A DNA stretch of 50,714 nucleotides from Salmonella enterica subsp. arizonae (GTDB lineage: Bacteria > Pseudomonadota > Gammaproteobacteria > Enterobacterales > Enterobacteriaceae): positions 1 to 50,714 of the forward strand of contig NZ_VXJW01000019.1 of NCBI RefSeq assembly GCF_008692845.1, written 5' to 3'. Positions within the stretch are counted from its first letter, which is position 1, and every line of letters starts with the position of its first letter. Under the pieces are notes generated by a model, which saw nothing but the letters and a program-made list of their open reading frames with translations, was not told the DNA's origin and did not search any database. The translations under genes and the position numbers were made by a program. This document shows, piece after piece, positions 7,266 to 17,558 of the stretch.

Positions 7266-10154
7266 TCAGGCGGCTTTGCTACTACCAGCGCCAGGATCTA
7301 ATGCTCTCTGGCGAGGATTGGTAGAGTGAGCCAGCTTGGGCGGGGCGCTCCGACTGAATAAATATTCTTTTTCATCTTTATTGCAATAAATATTGGGTAC
7401 CCGTACTCCATATCCTCCTTTGAAGGTCTCGATATATTTGCCAAAACAACCGGCAATCTCCTTACTTTCTGATGTCGCAGTGAATCTACCGGGACGAACT
7501 GATGGCAACGTGGTTGTTCCCCGATAGAGTGTTTTATTTATTAGTGTGGCGTTATTATTAATATAGTCATCAAGAAGGTTGGCAAGCTCTTCGCCAGTCT
7601 TACCATCAAGTTCATATATGCCGTTCGCCACGCCTTTATGTTCTTTTTGCTCAAAAAAATCATGCCGATCTCTGGTTGCATTTGGGTCTCTGTTTAGTCC
7701 TCTTATATGTTTAACAAGTTTGCTTGCCTTCAATCTCTCTGTAGGAGATGCGTTTTGTATCAAGTGGGATTGTGCTGCCCAAACATAGAGTATTGCTTTT
7801 TTTGCATTTTCGGCAGTTGCCTGGGCTGCTTTAGCTTTTGCTTCTTTATGTGCCCTTAAGGCGTCCTGTGAAAAGTCAGGTGGAGACATATATTTTGACT
7901 GTTCATATATGACGTGAAAAAGAATATTTATAGAAGTTTCGGTTTTTAAGGGATATGTACTGGCGCGTGAATGGTTGGTGAGAATGAAACGTTTCATGGC
8001 AAGGGAATGTTTTTCATATTTTCCACTTTTCAGAGCACTTTCATATAAATGCTCAAATTCTGCGATCTCCTCCTTCGTTAACATTAATTTAGGCATTAAT
8101 CCATCAACATCCGTCAGCGTGACCGGATTATTTCTCACCATGCGGTACAGATTCAGCCCGTCGATTTCCTGGCCTGGGTCGGCTGCCGTCCAGCGGCACA
8201 ACCAGGGAGCGTAATAGCGATAGCCGTAATAATATAAGCCAGTGCCGTCACGTTCCTTGCCGGAATAGCGGATCACTCTATAACTGGCTTCCAGTTCACT
8301 GCGTGCCGCCCACACCGCAGTACCGCCGAAGGGATAATATTCTTCGTGGCTGATAATCTGCCCTTGGGCATCCAACTCCAGTGAGGCCGCGCCGCTGCTG
8401 TCATCCACACTCCAGCGTACCTGATCATTGTTAATACTGGCAGGTTTTCCCAATTCCCAGTGCAGCACCCGGATGCTGGCGCGTCCGGCCTGGGTTGTGA
8501 TGACATGCAATGCTTCCGTAGCCGCATGTGGCGTAATGGTGTCACCGCTGACCGTCTCCTGCCAGTGGCGTCGCAGTTCCAGACCGGGTAGGTAACGCAC
8601 CTCATCAACAGTCCACAGGTTATCTTCGGCTTTTGTCAGGCGACGAGTCTGTTTACGTACGCGTGTCCCGGCGCTGTACTGGTAGATTTCACGGTCGCTT
8701 TGTTGGATATCACCTTTGCGGTCAAGAAGAATAACTGCCTGCAAGTGGTTGCTATTGTCCCAACGCATATGGTCAGTAGTCGTGGCAGACGTTTGTAATC
8801 TGCGAAGGTTGCCACAAGGGTCGAATCCAGCATCAGTATCGTCTGGAGTCAGGGAGCCGTTGTCGTCTTGCAATAAACTGCGGTTGGACTGAGCGCTTAT
8901 AACCATTGTCCGGGTAAAGCTGGCGGCGCCAAGGTGGGAGAATGAGCTCAGGTTACCGCTGTCATCGTACTGGTATGAGCGGGTATAGCCAAGGGTTTGG
9001 TTACTGTCAGTTGGGATGAGTGTGGGCAGCTCTGCGTATGGGGCTTGCGTATTACTGGCATTCTCGCGTCCGCAGGCAGAGATAAGCTGATACAGCGCGT
9101 CATAGGTAAATATTCGGTCACCAGAGGTCGACTGGTTTCGGTAGTAACGTATGTTGACAGTACTGTCGGTGATGACCGTTCTATTCCCTACTGGATCATA
9201 ATCATACGTTAGATCCTGAAGCATGCTACTATCGCTACGGACAGCATGAAGATTATGCAGACGTAAGGTCTCTGGTTCATAGCTGTAGGTAGTTGTCACA
9301 CCGTTTCCGCTGATTTCTTCAGCGATCAGCCCTACGGGGTTAAAAGCAATGTTTTCCAGCAGGGTGAGCGGCGTAGTCTGTCCGGCCAGTTGCAGAGTCT
9401 GGCGGCAGGTAGCGCCGCTGACGTCATAAAATGTCGCCACTCTGTTGTTCTGCGAATCTGTCCAGCTAAAGGGGGCGCCGGCAGCATTTGCTACAATAGT
9501 GGAGATAAAGCCGCTGTCTTCCAGTAAGGCGTCACAAGCGGTATCATTTTCCGGCCAGTCAGGCTTACCTTCAGCATCGTTAAGAAAACGTTTTGTTTGC
9601 TGTAAAACGGCGCCGCTAAGGGCAATCGCGTTGATGGAAAGTAGCCCGCCGTCATCATACTGGTGCACACAGACACCACGCAGATTGTTACGGTAAGCAT
9701 CCTCAGGGGATACAACAGCATCGCCATACTCTTTACGCCAGGCGGTTCGGGGTGCGTCACCGGCAGCCTGTTCAATACCTGAAACTGGACGGCCCAGCAC
9801 GTCCCAGGCATGAGTCTGGATAGTACCGCGAGCGTCGATGCCCCATGCGGCAGCGCCTTCAGCATTAAAGAGCATAACGTGCCAGCCGCTGTCGGTGCTG
9901 TCGCGCTTCAGTATCTGGCCTGCCAGTGACAGCCTGTTGTGCAGGTTCGGTACTGCCGTACTGTCCTGCTGCCAGGCAATAAAGCGGCGGGGATCGCGGT
10001 ATCGGGCGGTCCGGCTGGATGTCTCCAGTTGAGAATGAGATAGCAAAAGGCGTAACGGATCCTGGTCGGATTCACGATTCCAGTTAAGCGTGCGTACGGT
10101 CATGCCGCGGTTATCGCAAATGGTAACCACCGGCGTTGCGGTTGATAGCGTCAT
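7266..10154 (-). CDS. tccC: TcC toxin subunit 2: RHS core with ADP-ribosyltransferase payload
   Basis: 962 aa. The RHS core runs to about residue 686 and ends with the same signature as its neighbours (RWTAADPGQEIDGLNLYRMV ... DVDGL). The 276-residue C-terminus begins with an alanine/lysine-rich helical stretch and ends with the order of motifs expected for an R-S-E class mono-ADP-ribosyltransferase: R878 in TLYRG, T-x-T-S at 892-895 (FTATSES), and the E-x-E pair E928/E930 in DEKEYLF. Known Photorhabdus TccC3 and TccC5 payloads are also ADP-ribosyltransferases, acting on actin and Rho GTPases; the target here cannot be read from sequence. The gene starts 19 bp after the stop of TcC gene 3 and should be cotranscribed with it (AAAGG ribosome site before ATG). 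Confidence 0.9.
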   Translation of the reverse strand: MTLSTATPVVTICDNRGMTVRTLNWNRESDQDPLRLLLSHSQLETSSRTARYRDPRRFIAWQQDSTAVPNLHNRLSLAGQILKRDSTDSGWHVMLFNAEGAAAWGIDARGTIQTHAWDVLGRPVSGIEQAAGDAPRTAWRKEYGDAVVSPEDAYRNNLRGVCVHQYDDGGLLSINAIALSGAVLQQTKRFLNDAEGKPDWPENDTACDALLEDSGFISTIVANAAGAPFSWTDSQNNRVATFYDVSGATCRQTLQLAGQTTPLTLLENIAFNPVGLIAEEISGNGVTTTYSYEPETLRLHNLHAVRSDSSMLQDLTYDYDPVGNRTVITDSTVNIRYYRNQSTSGDRIFTYDALYQLISACGRENASNTQAPYAELPTLIPTDSNQTLGYTRSYQYDDSGNLSSFSHLGAASFTRTMVISAQSNRSLLQDDNGSLTPDDTDAGFDPCGNLRRLQTSATTTDHMRWDNSNHLQAVILLDRKGDIQQSDREIYQYSAGTRVRKQTRRLTKAEDNLWTVDEVRYLPGLELRRHWQETVSGDTITPHAATEALHVITTQAGRASIRVLHWELGKPASINNDQVRWSVDDSSGAASLELDAQGQIISHEEYYPFGGTAVWAARSELEASYRVIRYSGKERDGTGLYYYGYRYYAPWLCRWTAADPGQEIDGLNLYRMVRNNPVTLTDVDGLMPKLMLTKEEIAEFEHLYESALKSGKYEKHSLAMKRFILTNHSRASTYPLKTETSINILFHVIYEQSKYMSPPDFSQDALRAHKEAKAKAAQATAENAKKAILYVWAAQSHLIQNASPTERLKASKLVKHIRGLNRDPNATRDRHDFFEQKEHKGVANGIYELDGKTGEELANLLDDYINNNATLINKTLYRGTTTLPSVRPGRFTATSESKEIAGCFGKYIETFKGGYGVRVPNIYCNKDEKEYLFSRSAPPKLAHSTNPRQRALDPGAGSSKAA

Positions 10155-10173
10155 AAAAATACCTTTATTAAAG

Positions 10174-13128
10174 TTAGTGAGCTGATGCTGGTTTTATTCG
10201 GGATGAACGAGAATTTACGGGTAATACTCGTCGCTGGATTTCAGCAGAACTCACCCGTGGCCAGCTAACCTCTGGCATTGTGCCGCCAAAATCCAGTAAT
10301 GCCTCCCGCCAGCCTGATTTCGACAAGCTCTGCTTATAGCGTGTATATAAAGATTTTGTCTGCTCATCGCAGGCTTGTGAGTAATAAAGTAAACTAATAA
10401 GGTTTGCTATATTATCCGCCCCTGTTAAAGGTGTGCTATTCGTTTGGCTGGCATATTGCCGCAACTTTTTTGTACTCTTTCCATCAAATTTACCCGGAAA
10501 GGGTACAGTTTGTGAATTACAATAATCTTTGGTTTTTAAAACCAGATGTGTCATTTCATGAATAATTATTGTGGCAATATCATATAAATGTCTTTTTCCT
10601 GTATCTTCGTAATTAATTAGTATTTTGATGTCTTTCGAGGTGTCATATAAATTGTGTTCATTAGTCCCGACGCATGCAGCTGCATTTTTTGGTGCGTAAG
10701 GTTCTTCCTTAATGTTACGAAATGAATTTTCATTTAACGCCGCTGCAGCCTGATGCATTTTCTCTAAGGCATCTCTTAATGTTTTTATTGTTTCCTTTGA
10801 ATCATTTCCCATATAGTCTTTAATAATGGCTCTGGTTTCATTGTTAATCTCATTAGGCTTGTTGGTGCTGCTTGATGGATTATCAGCCAATGGATTCCAT
10901 CGCTCCCATAAATGCTGTAAGTACGTCCACCAGCTATTTTCCGGTACAACTCTGGCATTGCCTTCCAGTGCCTGACGTGCGTCACTAATTTGCTCCCTGA
11001 CAATGCTTATAAGGTCAGGGACAATTGATTGAAAACGTTCTTCAGAGGCGGAAGGTTGTGCCGAGTTGCCCCCTGGCGCCAGGCCCAAGTCATCTGTCAA
11101 CGTGACCGGATTATTCCTCACCATGCGGTACAGATTCAGCCCGTCGATTTCCTGGCCTGGATCGGCTGCCGTCCAGCGGCACAGCCAGGGAGCGTAATAA
11201 CGATAGCCGTAATAATATAAACCAGTGCTATCACGTTCTTTGCCACAATAACGGATCACTTTATAACTGGCTTCCAGTTCACTGCGTGCCGCCCACACCG
11301 CAGTACCGCCGAAGGGATAATATTCTTCGCGACTGATCGTTTGCCCCTGCGCATCCAGTTCCAGCGCATAAATATTATCGCTCATTTGCCAGCGTGCCTG
11401 GTTATTATCAATGCTGTCAGGTTTGCCTGTTTTCCAGTGCAGCAGTCGGATACCGGCGCGCCCCGCCTGGGTGGTTATCACATGCAGCTCCTCAGTAGGA
11501 TCCTGCGGCGTGACGGTATCGCCGGTGATGGTCTCCTGCCAGTGCCGCCGCAGCTCAAGGCCCGGCAGATAGCGCACTTCGTCCACCGTCCACAGATTGC
11601 TGTCGGCTTTCGTCAGGATACGGGTCTGTTTGCGCATACGCATTCCTGCGCTGTACTGGTAAATCTCCCGGTCGCTCTGCTGGATGTCGCCGTTACGATC
11701 AAGAAGGATAACCGTCTGTAGATGGTCGCTGGCGTCCAAGATTAGCTGCTCAGAGGCAGTGGCGGACACCTGCAAATTAAGGAGGTTGCCATTGGGGTCG
11801 AATGCAGCATCAACATCATCCGGCGTCAGCGTTCCGGTGTCGTTTTGCAACCTGCTGCGGTTGGACGCATCACTCACTACCATTGTGCGGGTAAAGCATG
11901 CGGCGCCCTGGTGAGAAAGGGAGAGCAGATTACCGCTGTCATCATAGCGAAAGGAGCGGGTATAACCGATGGTTTGAGTGCTGTCTGTTGGGATAGATGC
12001 GGGCAGAACAGCATATGGGACGGTGGTATTACCAGCATTCTCGCGCCCGGTTGCCTCCAGCAATTGGTAGAGCGCGTCATAAGTGAACTCCCTCCGTCCG
12101 TCGGTTTGCTGATTCTGGAAGTAGCGGGTCGCAATGGTGTTATCAGTAATTGAAATTAAATTGCCAGTATTGTCGTAGCCGTAGTCCAGATCCTGAAGCA
12201 GAGTACTGTCGGCGCGCAGTGCGCTCATCGCCGAGAGACGCTGTGTTTCGGGTTCATAGCGGTAGGATGTGGTCACGCCGTTACCGGACTTTTCTTCCAC
12301 AACCTGGCCTGCGGCACTCCACATAGTGTCCTCAAGCAGTGTCTGTTTTTTACCATCCGAAAGTGTCGCATACTGGTTTTTTACATGGGAGCTGACGTCA
12401 TAACGCCAGCTCAGCTGATTCCCCATTGCATCGGTCTGGTTCAGGCTAATACCGCGCGCATCGGCAGATATTGTCGAAACATAAATCTTATCCTCCAGTA
12501 GTGCCTGCTTGCCGGCGTCATCCTCCGGCCAGTCAGGTTGCGCTTGCGCAGATAAGAGAAACTGTTGCGTCTGGCGGAGAATTGCTCCGCTCAACGCCAC
12601 CGATTCGACAGTCTGCAGACCGCTATCATCCCACCGTTGTACGCATAATCCGCGTAGATTGTTTTTCTGCGCGTTAGCATCTGCAGAACACGTATCCGTG
12701 TATGCGTGACGCCAGCTTACCCGCAATGCCTCGCCTTTTAGCCGCTTACTGCCGCTCTGCGGACGGCCCAGCATATCGTAAGTCTGAGTGTGTACGGTGC
12801 CCCGACCATCAATGGACCATGCAGTGCGGCTGGCTGCATCAAAGCGCGTTACCTGCCAGCCGCTGTCAGTACTGGCGCGCTTCAGCACCTGACCTGTCAA
12901 CGATGACATGCAGTACAGGTTCGACAATGCAGTATCGTCCTGTTGCCTGGCGGCGAAACGGCGAGGATCGCGTTGCACGGTGGCCCGGCTGGCCGTATCC
13001 AGCCGGGTGTGGGTAACGAGGAGCCGACGTGGACTATCTTTATCCTCGCGGTTCCAGTTAAGGGTACGAATGGTGATACCGTGGTTATCGCACACAGCAA
13101 TCACCGGTGTGTCTATTGCCAAAGTCAT
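10174..13128 (-). CDS. tccC: TcC toxin subunit 3: RHS core with HExxH (M35-like) metalloprotease payload
   Basis: 984 aa. The RHS core ends near residue 683 (RWTAADPGQEIDGLNLYRMV ... DDLGL). The 301-residue C-terminus carries a zinc-protease motif H857-E-M-T-H861 inside a hydrophobic helix (IATIIIHEMTHLVL), followed by KTKDY with D868. A third ligand aspartate in a T-x-D-Y context is the mark of aspzincins (M35, deuterolysin / peptidyl-Lys metallopeptidases). The spacing from the second His (7 residues) is shorter than I recall for deuterolysin, so the exact family is uncertain. Its ATG overlaps the TcB stop (ATGA), indicating translational coupling; this is the TcC partner directly tied to TcB. 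Confidence 0.9.
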   Translation of the reverse strand: MTLAIDTPVIAVCDNHGITIRTLNWNREDKDSPRRLLVTHTRLDTASRATVQRDPRRFAARQQDDTALSNLYCMSSLTGQVLKRASTDSGWQVTRFDAASRTAWSIDGRGTVHTQTYDMLGRPQSGSKRLKGEALRVSWRHAYTDTCSADANAQKNNLRGLCVQRWDDSGLQTVESVALSGAILRQTQQFLLSAQAQPDWPEDDAGKQALLEDKIYVSTISADARGISLNQTDAMGNQLSWRYDVSSHVKNQYATLSDGKKQTLLEDTMWSAAGQVVEEKSGNGVTTSYRYEPETQRLSAMSALRADSTLLQDLDYGYDNTGNLISITDNTIATRYFQNQQTDGRREFTYDALYQLLEATGRENAGNTTVPYAVLPASIPTDSTQTIGYTRSFRYDDSGNLLSLSHQGAACFTRTMVVSDASNRSRLQNDTGTLTPDDVDAAFDPNGNLLNLQVSATASEQLILDASDHLQTVILLDRNGDIQQSDREIYQYSAGMRMRKQTRILTKADSNLWTVDEVRYLPGLELRRHWQETITGDTVTPQDPTEELHVITTQAGRAGIRLLHWKTGKPDSIDNNQARWQMSDNIYALELDAQGQTISREEYYPFGGTAVWAARSELEASYKVIRYCGKERDSTGLYYYGYRYYAPWLCRWTAADPGQEIDGLNLYRMVRNNPVTLTDDLGLAPGGNSAQPSASEERFQSIVPDLISIVREQISDARQALEGNARVVPENSWWTYLQHLWERWNPLADNPSSSTNKPNEINNETRAIIKDYMGNDSKETIKTLRDALEKMHQAAAALNENSFRNIKEEPYAPKNAAACVGTNEHNLYDTSKDIKILINYEDTGKRHLYDIATIIIHEMTHLVLKTKDYCNSQTVPFPGKFDGKSTKKLRQYASQTNSTPLTGADNIANLISLLYYSQACDEQTKSLYTRYKQSLSKSGWREALLDFGGTMPEVSWPRVSSAEIQRRVLPVNSRSSRIKPASAH

Positions 13129-16100
13129 ACGGGAATATCCTCCAGACCCACAGTGTCGTTTTCATCTTCTGCGACCGTGAACCAGGCATAGTAGGTATTG
13201 CGGCGCAGATAGCCTTTAGCCGTAACCGTGCGAATATTGCGGCCCGTTGCATCGTAATAATGCGTGTCGCTATAGCCATTTGTACGCATAGCGGCATCGA
13301 CAACGTAGTGCCAGTCATCGAGGAAAAAGGGTTGATAGTTGCGAACCGCCTGGCCCTTATTGTCATATTCAGTGCGTCCGGAAACGGCCCACCGGGGGCT
13401 GGCATCAACCTCTGTTGTACTGATTTCCCCATTGCTTTCTCTGTGCCAGGCTTTTCCATCCGGAAAGAGGACGCATTGCTGCAATGCCCGGCCAAAACCA
13501 TCGCTGTAGCTCAGCGAAATACCGGTTTGCTGCAGTCGTTTCGTTGAGTCATCTGGATCAAACGTTGCAGGATAGTTATCTGCAGTCAGGGTCACACTGT
13601 GGATGGGATTACGGGTTGCCTCGGTCAGTAAATTTGCCAGAGGATGCTGTGGATTTTTACGCGCCCAACGATGACCAGATGAACGAATATGTCCGGTAAA
13701 TGTAATAAAGCGGTTCTTCAATAGAGTAGACCAGCCATCAGCAGTGACACTGTTTGCCTGGTCAGAGGAAACGCACCCCATCCAACTGAACATATCAGTG
13801 ACGTTGATGGTGGCTAGTTGCTGGAGATACCCCACCGTTGTCGCCATCGCAATGGCTTGCTCAACGGTAAGCGAAGACGAGACAGGATAGTCTGCGATTT
13901 TTGCAAACCCCACCGCCTGGCCACCATTTTCTGTTCCATATACACTGGTTGCCAACAGACGACCGAGCGCATCCAGTTGACACTCCTGATAATTATTATT
14001 GATATCAGTTGTGCGCCATGGGCTCAGGAAACGATAGTCGTATTCCATTGTGACTGTATTACCCAGTACATCTTGCTGACTAATTGGTACCAGATAATGC
14101 GAGTCATACTGACAGGTTATGGCTCCGACAAGCCTGGTAGATTGCTGGCTTGCAACCGTTGAGAATTGGCTGACATCGTTATAGAGCGTAAAGCTGTGCT
14201 CAACGGCCCAAAGGTCGGCTTCGGTTGTAAAGGAAAAGAGTGCTGGTGTATTAACATAACCTAGCTTATCGAAACTGTATTCAGCAGGGATTGTTATCCC
14301 CTCATAGGCTTTGAGCGCCGTTTCATCCAGTACCGCCGTGCGTTGATAGTGCACCAGCGCCCGCAAATCAAGGGGGGTCGACGTGTAGATAATTTCGTTT
14401 TGTTGGGTCAGATAGCGAGTTTGTTCGGCACTTAACAAGCCATTATCTGCCCGAAGCGTTTCGTAGTTGATACCGCCAGCGGGAACAGAATCGAACTCCA
14501 GTTGATTTACCCGTTGTTGAGAGGGAAGCCCCAATCGCCAGGTTTGTGAGTTTTCCAGGTGAATAAAAGATGCCAGGCTCTCCACCAGCCGCAGTTTTTG
14601 CTGTTGATCATCATAGGTATTTTCCCAGGCATCATCAGGCAAGTTAGCCGGATAGGGTTGAAGGGCATGATAAGCGCGACGGGGGTACGCAATGCTAACT
14701 TGCCGGGTAACGTAACCATAGCCGTCAGCCTGAAGCGTCACCTGTTGTGAAACCTGTGGATCGCCAGCCAGACGCTCATAATGATGTGTTATTTGCTCCA
14801 GTGCGACGGGCAATACAACGGGCATCGTACCCCCCTGAACCAGACGAACCTGCATTCGCTGTTGCGTGGTGGTATAAGGAGAGGATGCGACGCTACTGGT
14901 ATCCAGCCCATAGGTTTCGCTGCGCAGCGCTGTTCCTTTTAATGCACGGAACATCCACCAGCGCGTAGCTTTATCGGGGTTGTTCAATACCTGATCCTCT
15001 CCTGCCTGCCAGGTTGTCAGAAGTGTGGCATTAAGCGTGATTTCTTCTGTATCACCGCGCCAGGGCGTACCAAATAGTGTGGTTTCATCCTCTTCACGAC
15101 CACAATGGAACCAGGTCTTTGTCAGGAGCGTCGCGGCGACAGGGGTATCGTCGCCAACCGGGAGCGCATCATCATTGGTATCTTCAGTTTCGACATAACC
15201 AAAACCACGGAATTCACGCTCTTTGCCATCATAAATACCCCTACGATAACGGATGCTCTGGCTAAGCTGGTTGCCGGTAACTTCGTCCTCTGTGGTTGTT
15301 TTAACCAGCAGATGCATAGCGAAAGGTAATGCCGGCGTCGCCTGTGGATTTTGCTGTTTTTCATCCAGCCATTCTTGCGCTGAACTGCGATAAAAAAGCG
15401 TAGTGTTGGCGCCGATATTGTTATTTGTGCCTGTCAGGAGCCAGGGTTTTTGTGCACAAAAAGCAAAATGCCAGTGCGTAGGGGTAGGCCAGGGAACAGT
15501 AAGTACCAGTTCAGCCATGCCATTACCCTGAATATCTGCCACAGTAAGTTGGCAAAGACGGTCATAAACGACGCCATCAGGAAAAGCAATATTGGACCCG
15601 AAAACGAAACCATTGCCACCCTGATTCAGCCAAACCTTTGCCTGGTTATGCTGCACATAGATCAAGTCAGGAGCGCCGGAACCATCGGTATCAGCCAACA
15701 ACAAATTTTCAGGATTAAACTGTTCTTCACTGTCCAGTGGCGATGGCAGGGACAACTGGACAGGCGAGCCGAAACGGCCGCCGCCGAGATTAGGCCAGCA
15801 GGTAACGCTGTTATAACGGATGCGGCATAAGTGTGATTGCCCTGATCCCAGAATATCGGCAAAAAGCACCAGTTCGCGGGCATCCCGCCCTGGGCCAGGC
15901 AGTTCAATATTTTCATCCTGATTAATGTTTAATCCAGTGCTGAAAGCGCTGCCCTCATTGGCATACAGACGCACACTTTTTGGCCCGATCATCGCCAGAT
16001 CGATAAGTCCGGATCCCATTAACTGTGTAAACTGAGCTTGCGGATGAAAAAACTCTTCAGGCAGGGCGCTGAACGGGGTAAAACGGCTCCAGTTTTTATC

Positions 16101-17546
16101 TGATTGTTGAGTAAAGAAACCTGCCATACCCGGTGCGGCGATTACCCAGTCCAGTTGGCCGTCACCGTCGATATCTATCAGACGGGCAGATGCGTTTTGC
16201 AAGGCCGGGATCTGCGGCAGGTTAACCCAGTCGGCATAGACCACCTCGTCTGTACCCGTCTCGCCCCGGCAAGGCGCGCGATAACGCCAGTCTTTGCCAT
16301 TAAGCCACAGTATACCCGGTACGCCTTCGCCATAGAGATCGACCAACTGATAAGGCGGGGAATCCAGGCCGGAAAGGGATGACATCTGTTGCCACTGAGC
16401 GCCTGACATATCAGGTTGCGAGTAACAAAGCTCTAATGGCGGACATGAGAGTACCGAGCCGTCAGCGTCATAGGCAAGCGTCTGTGCCGATGTCAGTTGG
16501 CTGAGCACCGGCGTTTCGTTATATTCCAGCAATAAGCGTGAAACCAGGGCATTATCTTGTTTTAGTTCATCAGGAAAATGATGAAACATTAATACCTGAT
16601 GACACAGACGGTGTGTGCGAATCTCAAACCCATACTCGTAGCGGGAAAAAGCGTCCTGACGAGCAGGCCAACTTGTCGTCGTTGAAAAAGCGGGGGCAGT
16701 GCTGGGATCGAGTGACCGTTCACCATAGTCGAAAATAAGCGTAAACAGCCATCTTGCGTCGGGTTTATCACTTTTCCAGAGATACAAATCAGACGCGGGC
16801 GTTTGACAGCCATATTGTACGCTTGCGAGATAACGTTGTGTGGAGCAATCGCGCTGATTGGTTTTGTCTATTTCTCTGATATTACTGGAATTTTCTGCTT
16901 TCCAACAATAATAAATATGATCTCCTACGGGATTGACTGACTCTTCTACCAGCCATTCAGCAATATGCGCGGCATTATGCGGGTCGCTGATTCGAGCTGA
17001 TGCGGTTTTACCCAGCATATGCAAATTACCCGTGCTTTCGTGCAGTAACCAAAAATCACCGTCTGTGGCCTCGCTTTGCCAGTGCTCCAGACGATGAAAT
17101 GCGCCTTCTGTGCGTGGCTGATATCGGGTAACAGTCCAGGTTTGAGTTAGTGTCGTACTGCCATATTGTTGGCAGGTAGTTGGGTTGGGGGTCTGACTTG
17201 TACTAATGGTTTTGACCAGCACTTCACCATCAGGGCCAAGAAATTCGTCATTGTCGTTATACTGTGGTACGCCATGGCTGGTTCGTCGACTAATGCGCAG
17301 CGTAGCGCACGCCCAGCCAATACCAAAAATACTATTTCCAGCAGAGCTGCTGTAAGTCAATGATAATGAAGGCGCAAAACCACGACCCGCGCTTACGGGT
17401 AGAGGTAATGTCATTGACGCCGTGCCGCCAGGACCTGCCTGACCGAGCGCTTCTCCCATACCGCTTAAAGTACCGCCCCCTTTTGGTAAGGAGGGGGGAG
17501 TTACCATGAGTGAGGCCGTGGATGAAGATGTATTTTCTTTTAACAT
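13125..17546 (-). CDS. tcaC: TcB toxin subunit (TcaC/TcdB type)
   Basis: 1473 aa, the usual TcB length (about 1480). The N-terminus (LPKGGGTLSGMGEALGQAGP, then the SLTYSSSAGNSIFGIGW motif) is the SpvB/TcaC domain. FG-GAP/VCBS-like beta-propeller segments follow (DIDGDGQLDW near residue 455, DTDGSGAPD near 618). The remainder is the TcdB middle and RHS part. TcB provides the propeller gate that docks on the TcA channel and half of the cocoon enclosing the TcC payload. The ribosome site GGAG (17555-17558) lies immediately behind a strong hairpin in the 52-bp gap after the upstream TcA gene. The 3' end overlaps TcC gene 3 by 4 bp. No frameshift is visible. Confidence 0.95.
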   Translation of the reverse strand: MLKENTSSSTASLMVTPPSLPKGGGTLSGMGEALGQAGPGGTASMTLPLPVSAGRGFAPSLSLTYSSSAGNSIFGIGWACATLRISRRTSHGVPQYNDNDEFLGPDGEVLVKTISTSQTPNPTTCQQYGSTTLTQTWTVTRYQPRTEGAFHRLEHWQSEATDGDFWLLHESTGNLHMLGKTASARISDPHNAAHIAEWLVEESVNPVGDHIYYCWKAENSSNIREIDKTNQRDCSTQRYLASVQYGCQTPASDLYLWKSDKPDARWLFTLIFDYGERSLDPSTAPAFSTTTSWPARQDAFSRYEYGFEIRTHRLCHQVLMFHHFPDELKQDNALVSRLLLEYNETPVLSQLTSAQTLAYDADGSVLSCPPLELCYSQPDMSGAQWQQMSSLSGLDSPPYQLVDLYGEGVPGILWLNGKDWRYRAPCRGETGTDEVVYADWVNLPQIPALQNASARLIDIDGDGQLDWVIAAPGMAGFFTQQSDKNWSRFTPFSALPEEFFHPQAQFTQLMGSGLIDLAMIGPKSVRLYANEGSAFSTGLNINQDENIELPGPGRDARELVLFADILGSGQSHLCRIRYNSVTCWPNLGGGRFGSPVQLSLPSPLDSEEQFNPENLLLADTDGSGAPDLIYVQHNQAKVWLNQGGNGFVFGSNIAFPDGVVYDRLCQLTVADIQGNGMAELVLTVPWPTPTHWHFAFCAQKPWLLTGTNNNIGANTTLFYRSSAQEWLDEKQQNPQATPALPFAMHLLVKTTTEDEVTGNQLSQSIRYRRGIYDGKEREFRGFGYVETEDTNDDALPVGDDTPVAATLLTKTWFHCGREEDETTLFGTPWRGDTEEITLNATLLTTWQAGEDQVLNNPDKATRWWMFRALKGTALRSETYGLDTSSVASSPYTTTQQRMQVRLVQGGTMPVVLPVALEQITHHYERLAGDPQVSQQVTLQADGYGYVTRQVSIAYPRRAYHALQPYPANLPDDAWENTYDDQQQKLRLVESLASFIHLENSQTWRLGLPSQQRVNQLEFDSVPAGGINYETLRADNGLLSAEQTRYLTQQNEIIYTSTPLDLRALVHYQRTAVLDETALKAYEGITIPAEYSFDKLGYVNTPALFSFTTEADLWAVEHSFTLYNDVSQFSTVASQQSTRLVGAITCQYDSHYLVPISQQDVLGNTVTMEYDYRFLSPWRTTDINNNYQECQLDALGRLLATSVYGTENGGQAVGFAKIADYPVSSSLTVEQAIAMATTVGYLQQLATINVTDMFSWMGCVSSDQANSVTADGWSTLLKNRFITFTGHIRSSGHRWARKNPQHPLANLLTEATRNPIHSVTLTADNYPATFDPDDSTKRLQQTGISLSYSDGFGRALQQCVLFPDGKAWHRESNGEISTTEVDASPRWAVSGRTEYDNKGQAVRNYQPFFLDDWHYVVDAAMRTNGYSDTHYYDATGRNIRTVTAKGYLRRNTYYAWFTVAEDENDTVGLEDIPV

Positions 17547-17558
17547 TTTTTCTGCTCC

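Noticed and set aside
7266..13128. CRISPR-like or tandem DNA repeats in the TcC genes
   Set aside because: The repeated sequence is coding YD/RHS repeats and paralogous cores, without regular spacers.
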